Positions 7,172 through 11,486 of a DNA stretch of 11,486 nucleotides are shown piece after piece (the first letter of the stretch is position 1; each line of letters begins with the position of its first letter). Source of the stretch: Flavobacterium psychrophilum. Lineage in GTDB: Bacteria > Bacteroidota > Bacteroidia > Flavobacteriales > Flavobacteriaceae. The DNA is taken from NCBI GenBank assembly GCA_945861915.1, contig CAMAWK010000062.1, positions 1 to 11,486 of the forward strand, read 5' to 3'. The translations under genes were made by a program, and so were the position numbers. Under the pieces are notes generated by a model. The model ran no database searches. It was not told the origin of the DNA and worked only from the letters and a program-made list of their open reading frames with translations.

Positions 7172-7924
7172 ATGAAAAACAAATATTTTATTTTCATTTT
7201 CTTATTCCCCCTATGGGGGCTAGGGGGCTATGCACAAGAAAAAGACAAGTCTATGACCCAAGCTAATGCAGAATATGCCGAAAAAAAGTTCGTAGAAGCA
7301 GAAGCTAATTATAGAGTTTCGCAATCAAAATTTAACAAAAGAACCGTTTCACAATATAATTTAGGAAATTCAATATACAAACAAAACCAAATCGAAGAAG
7401 CGAAATATGCGTATTCAAAAGCCATCGAAAAAGCAAAAACAAAACCGCAAAAGCATAAAGTTTTTCATAATTTGGGCAATGTTTTTATGAAAGAAAAAAA
7501 TTACACGGCTGCTGTTGAAGCCTATAAAAATGCTTTGAGAAATAATCCATCCGACGAAGAAACGCGCTATAATTTTGCTTTCGCCAAAAAGAAGCTCAAA
7601 GAAAATCCTCCAAAAGGAGATGATAAAAAGGACAAAAAAGAGGATAAAAAGAAAGAGGAGGACAAAAAAGACGATAAAAAAGAGGACAAGAAAGACAAAG
7701 AAAAAGAGGACGACAAAGGAAAAGAAAAGCCTGAAAATAAAGGTAAACCAAACGAAGATAAACCGCAAGAGAATGGTAAGCCAAAACCAATGCCAGGAGG
7801 AATTCCGCAACAGCGAGTAGAAAATTTGTTGGATGCGGTCAACAACGAAGAAAAGAAAATACAAGCTAAAGTAAATGCTAATAAAGTAAAAGGCAGACCC
7901 GTTCAATCTGAAAAAGATTGGTAA
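7172..7924 (+). CDS. batC: BatC, exported TPR protein with Lys/Asp/Glu-rich linker
   Basis: Periplasmic TPR scaffold of the Bat complex, 250 residues. Residues 1-21 form a signal peptide (MKNKYFIFIF then FPLWGLGGYA) with likely cleavage before Gln22. Residues about 25-130 hold three TPR-like units (QYNLGNSIYK, FHNLGNVFMK, EAYKNALRNNP). Residues 147-190 are an extreme low-complexity tract of Lys, Asp and Glu, followed by a Pro/Gly-rich stretch. A conserved-looking helix (RVENLLDAVNNEEKKIQAKV, 215-234) and an SEKDW tail end the protein and match what I know of BatC C-termini. The codons for residues 12-20 are made of an inverted copy of the C-rich repeat that also flanks this gene, so part of the signal peptide seems repeat-derived. 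The tract should be disordered and is prone to length variation. Confidence 0.92.
   Translation: MKNKYFIFIFLFPLWGLGGYAQEKDKSMTQANAEYAEKKFVEAEANYRVSQSKFNKRTVSQYNLGNSIYKQNQIEEAKYAYSKAIEKAKTKPQKHKVFHNLGNVFMKEKNYTAAVEAYKNALRNNPSDEETRYNFAFAKKKLKENPPKGDDKKDKKEDKKKEEDKKDDKKEDKKDKEKEDDKGKEKPENKGKPNEDKPQENGKPKPMPGGIPQQRVENLLDAVNNEEKKIQAKVNANKVKGRPVQSEKDW
7205..7230 (-). repeat. C-rich hairpin repeat, copy 2, inverted inside batC signal-peptide codons
   Basis: Read on the minus strand this 26-bp unit matches the copy at 7924-7949 at 24 of 26 positions. Stem CCCCC (7207-7211) / GGGGG (7215-7219) encloses a TAT loop. On the plus strand it is in frame with batC and reads FPLWGLGGY (residues 12-20). In the other orientation the repeat presents TAG triplets, so only this orientation is readily tolerated in this frame. 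Confidence 0.85.
7619..7735 (+). repeat. Near-homopurine low-complexity tract inside batC
   Basis: Almost all bases are A or G, interrupted mainly by single C and T in GAC/GAT codons. It is built from imperfect repeats of GACAAAAAAGA-like and GATAAAAA-like units encoding Lys/Asp/Glu runs. Such strand-asymmetric DNA is prone to replication slippage, which explains the degenerate repetition in the protein. Confidence 0.7.
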
Positions 7925-7949
7925 AGCCCCCTAGCCCCCAAAGGGGGAA
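7924..7949 (+). repeat. C-rich hairpin repeat, copy 3 (batC-batD spacer)
   Basis: The 26-bp unit has stem CCCCC (7935-7939) / GGGGG (7943-7947) around an AAA loop. Its first base is the last base of the batC stop codon. It lies in the same orientation as copy 1 and opposite to copy 2. It has no downstream T-run and sits between co-directional genes 55 bp apart, so it is more likely a dispersed repeat than a terminator. Confidence 0.85.
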
Positions 7950-7979
7950 CAGCTCAAAATAATTGATTTTTAAATTGAA

Positions 7980-9737
7980 ATGAAAAGAATTGTAATACTA
8001 CTGTTTTTAATTACCCAATCACTGTTGGCTCAAGTACAGTTTGAGGCGAAGGTGAGTAAAAACACGCTCGGTTTGAACGAAAGATTGCGTATCGATTTCA
8101 CGATGAATGTCGATGGAGATAATTTTGTTCAACCCAATTTTGAAGGGTTTAAAATTATTGCCGGTCCTAGCCAACAAGTCAGTCAGTCGTGGATAAACGG
8201 CAGAAGTTCATTCGAGAAAACCTATTCGTATTACCTTTTACCTACTCAAAAAGGTAATTTAATTATCAAACAAGCCTCGATAGAATACAACGGTCAGATG
8301 TACAAGACATCTCCTATAAAAGTCAATGTGACCAACGCTGTAGAACAACCAAAAGACCCGAATGATACTCAGCAAATTTCGGCAGATGACAATATTTATT
8401 TAGTAGCCGATATTTCTAAAACCAATCCGTATATCAACGAACCTATTACGGTGGTGTACAAACTATATTTTAGTTATAATATTGGGATTTCAAACTGGCG
8501 TGAATTGAACAAACCTAAGTACAATGATTTTTGGAGTCAGAACATTGACATCAAACAATTAGTTGCCGAAGAAGGTATGTTTAAAGGCGAAAGATACCGA
8601 TATGTGGTTTTGAGAAAAACCGTTTTGTATCCTCAAAAAACAGGCAAATTAGAAATTGAACCTTTGTCATTGGATATCGATTTGCAATTACCAACGAATC
8701 GGAGAAACATTTTTGGACAAGTTTTAATGACAGAAGGCAACAAAAGAGTTTCGGCTGGTTCTAAAACAATCGCTGTAAAACCACTTCCCGAAGCGGGGAA
8801 ACCAATTGATTTTTCGGGAGCAGTGGGTAAATTTGATTTTAAAGTAGTTCCTTCGAAAACCAATTTAAAAAATGGCGAAAGCCTCGATTTGTCGGTGAGC
8901 GTGACGGGAAGCGGCAACATGAAATTATTTACCCTACCCAAACCTGTTGTTCCCAATTCTCTGGAAATGTACGACCCAGTTCACAGTGAAAAAGTGAACA
9001 CCAGTTTGTCTGGAATGACAGGAAAAATTGCGGATAGTTACGCCATTATCCCTCAATTTAAAGGAAATTATCCAATCAAACCGATGCAGTTTACTTATTT
9101 TGATTTAGGTTCTGGAAAGTACAAAACCATCAGCTCGCCTGAAATTATGATTAATGTTCTTGAGGGACCCACTGCCAATGATAACGCGGTGGCAAATGCA
9201 ACAGGAATATCAAAAAACACCATTTCTTCTAGCGAACAATTTAAATTTATTAAGCTAAAAACAGCTCTATCAGATATTAAACAAGACGACTTTTTTGGTT
9301 CGAATGGATTTTATGGATTACTACTTTTTCCACTTTTGGCGATGCCATTATTAGTGCTTTTCAAAAAGAAAAAAGAAGCCATTGATGGCGATGTAGTTGG
9401 AAACCGTATCAAAACCAACAACCGATTGGCAAAGAAATATTTGTCGGAAGCCAAAAAACAAATCAACAACAAAGAACCGTTTTATGTAGCTTTAGAAAAA
9501 GCAATGCATAATTTCTTGAAAGCTAAATTGCATATTGAAACCTCTGAAATGAGCAAAAGCAACATTCAAGATTTATTGGTTTCCCGAAATGCAAATCCCG
9601 AAACGGTAAACGAATTTATTACACTAACAGAAAATTGCGAATTGGCACGATACGCTTTGATTTCGAGTTCAACTATCCAACAAGATTTTGATAAAGCAGT
9701 AGTCATTATTTCGGATTTAGAGAAACAAATTTCGTAA
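7980..9737 (+). CDS. batD: BatD, exported Ig-like plus transmembrane protein
   Basis: Envelope protein of the Bat set, 585 residues, normal for BatD (the Pfam family was named 'oxygen tolerance'). Residues 1-17 (MKRIVILLFLITQSLLA) are a signal peptide cleaved before Gln18. Residues 18-395 are a beta-rich periplasmic part made of repeated Ig-like units. The BatD hallmarks GPSQQVSQSWINGRSS, TYSYYLLPTQKG and VVYKLYFSYNIGI are visible. One membrane segment spans 443-461 with a positive stop (FKKKKE). The cytosolic tail (470-585) is helical, with FYVALEKAMHNFLKAKL, NIQDLLVSRN and CELARYALIS, the pattern that also appears in looser form in the 540-residue protein encoded at 3269-4891. Topology places Ig domains outside and the helical domain facing the cytosol, where MoxR and DUF58 are. 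Role in oxygen tolerance is family lore, not shown here. Confidence 0.95.
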   Translation: MKRIVILLFLITQSLLAQVQFEAKVSKNTLGLNERLRIDFTMNVDGDNFVQPNFEGFKIIAGPSQQVSQSWINGRSSFEKTYSYYLLPTQKGNLIIKQASIEYNGQMYKTSPIKVNVTNAVEQPKDPNDTQQISADDNIYLVADISKTNPYINEPITVVYKLYFSYNIGISNWRELNKPKYNDFWSQNIDIKQLVAEEGMFKGERYRYVVLRKTVLYPQKTGKLEIEPLSLDIDLQLPTNRRNIFGQVLMTEGNKRVSAGSKTIAVKPLPEAGKPIDFSGAVGKFDFKVVPSKTNLKNGESLDLSVSVTGSGNMKLFTLPKPVVPNSLEMYDPVHSEKVNTSLSGMTGKIADSYAIIPQFKGNYPIKPMQFTYFDLGSGKYKTISSPEIMINVLEGPTANDNAVANATGISKNTISSSEQFKFIKLKTALSDIKQDDFFGSNGFYGLLLFPLLAMPLLVLFKKKKEAIDGDVVGNRIKTNNRLAKKYLSEAKKQINNKEPFYVALEKAMHNFLKAKLHIETSEMSKSNIQDLLVSRNANPETVNEFITLTENCELARYALISSSTIQQDFDKAVVIISDLEKQIS

Positions 9738-9750
9738 CCACAAGGGTTTT

Positions 9751-9793
9751 TTACCGCAGAGAGCATAAAGAATTGCGCAAAGTTTGCAAAGAT
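9751..9793 (+). repeat. AAAG-periodic repeat, copy 3 (single arm)
   Basis: The sequence TTACCGCAGAGAGCATAAAG followed by GCGCAAAGTTTGCAAAG lines up with the reverse complement of the copy-2 right arm (TTACCGCA…GCACAAAG…AAGTTCACAAAG). No second complementary arm is visible before batE, so this looks like a half element. It starts 13 bases after the batD stop. Confidence 0.65.
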
Positions 9794-9855
9794 TTAAAAA
9801 CTTAAATGCCTTATATGGTATATAAAATAATGTTTTTGAGATAAAACACAAATAA

Positions 9856-10596
9856 ATGAAGAAGATACTTTTTTTACTACTCACCTCTCAATTTTTCTTT
9901 GCCCAATCGGGTTTTGAAAAAGGAAATTCTTTGTATCAAAAAGGGAATTACGAGCAAGCCATTTCGGCTTACGAAACTGTTTTGGCATCCAATCAACACT
10001 CTTCGGATTTGTATTTTAATTTGGGGAATTGCTATTACAAATTAAATAAAGTAGCTCCCGCGATTTATAATTACGAAAAAGCATTACTACTGAATCCTGA
10101 CGATACAGAAATAGTAAACAACCTCAAATTTGCTCAAAAACTGCAAATAGACGAAATTAAAATTATTCCAAAAGTGGGCTTCTCAGAATGGATAAAAGAC
10201 TTCACATCGGTATTTCATTACAACACTTGGGGTTGGATTTCGGTCGGGTTGGCCACTTTGTTTTTGTTGCTTTTTATAGGTTATTATTTTTCGCAATTTA
10301 CCTTGTATAAAAGAGTGTTTTTTATCGGAATGTTGCTGATTATTTTGCTACTGTTAGTAAGTATCACAGCGGCAATTGCTGCTAAAAACGCCTATAGTTG
10401 TGAAAAACCAGCGATTGTTTTTGCAGCCAATACCGAAGTAAAAAGCGAACCACAACCGTCAAGTTCAACCGCTTTTATGCTTCATGAAGGCACAAAAGTC
10501 TTTGTGTTAGAATCTATGAGCAACTGGAAAAAAATTCAATTAACCGATGGTACCGAAGGTTGGATCGATAAAAACGCGATTAAAGAAGTGAAGTAG
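9856..10596 (+). CDS. batE: BatE, TPR and SH3-like membrane protein
   Basis: Last gene of the run; 246 residues. Residues 1-16 (MKKILFLLLTSQFFFA) are a signal peptide cleaved before Gln17. Two TPR units follow (FEKGNSLYQKGNYEQAISAYETVL and LYFNLGNCYYKLNKVAPAIYNYEKALLLNPDD, about 19-84). Two closely spaced membrane helices at about 125-146 and 152-178 make a hairpin. Residues 185-246 are a bacterial SH3-like domain (KVFVLESMSNWKKIQLTDG, EGWIDKNAI). TPR and SH3 parts should therefore both face the periplasm. The TPR block shares the pattern YNLGN..YK.N plus NP.D.E..NN with BatC, so the two may be related by duplication or bind similar partners. Bacterial SH3 domains often bind peptidoglycan or peptides; which applies here is unknown. 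A spacer of 118 bp separates it from batD, and it converges with cvpA. Confidence 0.94.
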   Translation: MKKILFLLLTSQFFFAQSGFEKGNSLYQKGNYEQAISAYETVLASNQHSSDLYFNLGNCYYKLNKVAPAIYNYEKALLLNPDDTEIVNNLKFAQKLQIDEIKIIPKVGFSEWIKDFTSVFHYNTWGWISVGLATLFLLLFIGYYFSQFTLYKRVFFIGMLLIILLLLVSITAAIAAKNAYSCEKPAIVFAANTEVKSEPQPSSSTAFMLHEGTKVFVLESMSNWKKIQLTDGTEGWIDKNAIKEVK

Positions 10597-10601
10597 TCTT
10601 C

Positions 10602-10619
10602 AGATTGCAGAAGGCAGAT
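10602..10619 (+). repeat. AGATTGCAGA-type repeat downstream of batE
   Basis: AGATTGCAGAAGGCAGATT-type sequence just after the batE stop. AGATTGCAGA is the reverse complement of the core of the 14-bp tandem repeat at 11317-11358, so cvpA is bracketed by inverted copies. It fills part of the 70-bp convergent spacer, which otherwise has only a weak TTCGAA/TTCGAA pairing (10637-10656) and no convincing terminator. Confidence 0.5.
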
Positions 10620-10666
10620 TTCAGGCAGCAAATTTCTTCGAACTCCCAACTTCGAATCCCATCTTC

Positions 10667-11170
10667 CTACTTCTTCTTCAATTCTTCATACTTTTTTTGA
10701 ATAGCAGGAAATACAAAACCAGCCGTTTTTTGTATTGGACGATAAAACAAGGATTTGTCTAAAGTTTCTTTTTTGGCAAACGTATTATTGAAATTAATCT
10801 TCTCAAAAATATTCATAAAAACACCTAGAATCAGCACTGTTTTCAACATTCTAAAACCACCACCGCCTAGTTTATTTATCCAACCCAAATAAGCAAAGCT
10901 GGCTATTTTAGTTAAGAATTTGGCAGCGAATGAAATCCCAATAACCACCAAAACAAAGGTCAACAAAAAGGCTATTATTTGAATCGTTTTTGGATTCCAA
11001 TGCACAAAACCACTTATGACATCAGCGGTTACAATCGAAAATTTAATGGCGATATAAATACCCAAAATCAAGGAAATAAGGGAAGCAATTTCTACAAAAA
11101 GTCCGTTTAAGATTCCTTTATATAAACCGTAAACTAGTGCACAACCCAAAATTATATCTAAAAAACTCAT
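10667..11170 (-). CDS. cvpA: CvpA-family inner-membrane protein
   Basis: Small polytopic membrane protein of the CvpA family (first known for colicin V production; in many bacteria a general envelope protein of unclear function). At 167 residues it has usual length. Four hydrophobic stretches are visible: about 5-21, 25-45, 62-87 and 104-120. The family-typical start MSFLDIILG, the GILNGLF turn after helix 1, and the glycine-rich loop WINKLGGGGFRMLKT before helix 4 are present, followed by a charged C-terminus (YEELKKK). The start is ATG at 11168-11170, about 12 nt downstream of a likely transcription start from the promoter at 11188-11217. It is transcribed against the Bat genes and is probably an independent unit. 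Family is confident; function is not assignable. Confidence 0.9.
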   Translation of the reverse strand: MSFLDIILGCALVYGLYKGILNGLFVEIASLISLILGIYIAIKFSIVTADVISGFVHWNPKTIQIIAFLLTFVLVVIGISFAAKFLTKIASFAYLGWINKLGGGGFRMLKTVLILGVFMNIFEKINFNNTFAKKETLDKSLFYRPIQKTAGFVFPAIQKKYEELKKK

Positions 11171-11187
11171 AGGAATAAATTAAGGGG

Positions 11188-11217
11188 CAAAGATAAGAGA
11201 ATAGATGAAAGAGCAAA
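11188..11217 (-). promoter_or_regulatory. Bacteroidota-type promoter of cvpA
   Basis: On the minus strand, TTTG (11217-11214) is followed by 18 bases and then TATCTTTG (11195-11188), a full match to the phylum's -33 TTTG / -7 TAnnTTTG promoter with normal spacing. The predicted start site would lie near 11182, leaving a leader of about a dozen bases before the cvpA ATG. Confidence 0.7.
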
Positions 11218-11262
11218 AAAGTAGAAATATAGATGATAGACGGATAGATAATAGATGAAAGA
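11200..11262 (+). repeat. Direct repeat AATAGATGAAAGA, two copies
   Basis: The 13-mer AATAGATGAAAGA occurs at 11200-11212 and 11250-11262, exactly 50 bp apart, with GATAGA/GATGATAGA variants between. One copy overlaps the spacer of the cvpA promoter. It may be simple low-complexity sequence or a pair of regulator sites; the sequence does not decide. Confidence 0.5.
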
Positions 11263-11279
11263 ATAAAGATTTATGTTGG

Positions 11280-11288
11280 TATATTTGC
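11280..11288 (+). promoter_or_regulatory. -7 box upstream of the 3'-terminal gene
   Basis: TATATTTGC matches the phylum's -7 element TAnnTTTG with the often-seen trailing C. It would start transcription near 11294, giving a leader of about 65 nt to ATG 11359 that includes the 14-bp tandem repeat. No TTTG or TTG is seen at the expected -33 position, so support is partial. Confidence 0.4.
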
Positions 11289-11316
11289 AAATGTGATTTT
11301 TGAGCTATTTTTTTTA

Positions 11317-11358
11317 AATCTGCAATCTAAAATCTGCAATCTAAAATCTGCAATTTAA
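11317..11358 (+). repeat. 14-bp tandem repeat, three units
   Basis: AATCTGCAATCTAA occurs at 11317-11330 and 11331-11344 exactly, and at 11345-11358 with one change (AATTTAA ending). The array ends at the base directly before the ATG of the next gene, so it forms the whole translation-initiation region. Three units without unique spacers exclude a CRISPR array. Confidence 0.9.
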
Positions 11359-11486
11359 ATGTCAAGAGATATACAACTCAAGGAACGCTGGGAGCAGCTG
11401 GTAACCAAACTTTCAGATCAATTTTCGCAAGGCGAAGACCTCGATTTGGATGCTATTATTTATTTAATTGGCGTTCAAGAATTAGG
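11359..11486 (+). CDS. Conserved-type hypothetical protein, 5' part only
   Basis: An open frame starts at ATG 11359 and runs off the window end; 42 codons are visible, beginning MSRDIQLKERWEQLV. It was too short for automatic listing but is supported by a -7 box at 11280-11288, a start directly after a tandem repeat, neighbouring-gene codon style and no stop. The residues are those of a soluble, acidic helical protein (SDQFSQGEDLDLDAIIYLIG). I have the impression of a small conserved Flavobacteriaceae protein of unknown function beginning in the same way, but cannot name a family. There is no signal peptide. It is divergent from cvpA and truncated by the window edge. Confidence 0.75.
   Translation, partial: MSRDIQLKERWEQLVTKLSDQFSQGEDLDLDAIIYLIGVQEL

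Noticed and set aside
7415..7906. Minus-strand open frames over batC (163 and shorter residues)
   Set aside because: They are Phe/Ser/Leu-rich mirror readings of the purine-rich Lys/Asp/Glu tract, with no domain and no promoter; a compositional artefact.
10637..10656. TTCGAA-N8-TTCGAA as a terminator between batE and cvpA
   Set aside because: Only six AT-rich base pairs with no T-run on either strand.
11317..11358. Tandem array considered as a CRISPR
   Set aside because: Units are 14 bp, directly adjacent with no spacers, and no cas genes are present.

Overview
This window looks like chromosome of a low-GC member of the Bacteroidota, most likely Flavobacteriaceae (Flavobacterium-like). The reasons are AT-rich DNA, many exported proteins cleaved just before Gln (…FAQ, …LAQ, …YAQ), start codons preceded by A-runs rather than Shine-Dalgarno sequences, -7 boxes of the TAnnTTTG type, and a full Bacteroides-aerotolerance (Bat) gene set in the order typical of that phylum.

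Layout. 39-908 (minus) encodes a YdhF-like aldo/keto reductase. A 216-bp divergent spacer follows. Positions 1125-10596 (plus) hold eight co-directional genes: moxR AAA+ ATPase, DUF58/VWA protein, a BatD-like membrane protein, batA, batB, batC, batD and batE. Positions 10667-11170 (minus) encode a CvpA-family membrane protein that converges on batE. From 11359 to the window end is the start of a small conserved-type cytosolic protein, divergent from cvpA.

How the genes fit together. MoxR is a cytosolic AAA+ ATPase usually paired with von Willebrand factor A (VWA) proteins. Here it sits with one soluble (DUF58) and two membrane-anchored (BatA, BatB) VWA proteins, each with a visible MIDAS metal site. 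Two exported Ig-like plus transmembrane proteins (the 540-residue BatD-like protein and BatD) and two periplasmic TPR proteins (BatC, BatE) complete an envelope-spanning assembly. The family was named for aerotolerance in Bacteroides, but its molecular job is unsettled and nothing in this sequence settles it.

The most unusual content is not a new gene system but the repeats threaded through the operon. At least three unrelated palindromic families occupy its spacers: a 25-bp-arm hairpin between moxR and DUF58; an AAAG-periodic family in three spacers; and a C-rich 'CCCCC-AAA-GGGGG' family around batC. One copy of the C-rich family lies in inverted orientation inside the batC signal-peptide coding sequence and supplies its residues 12-20. 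A further short repeat flanks cvpA. The 540-residue protein is also notable for its extra membrane segment and C-terminal periplasmic domain.
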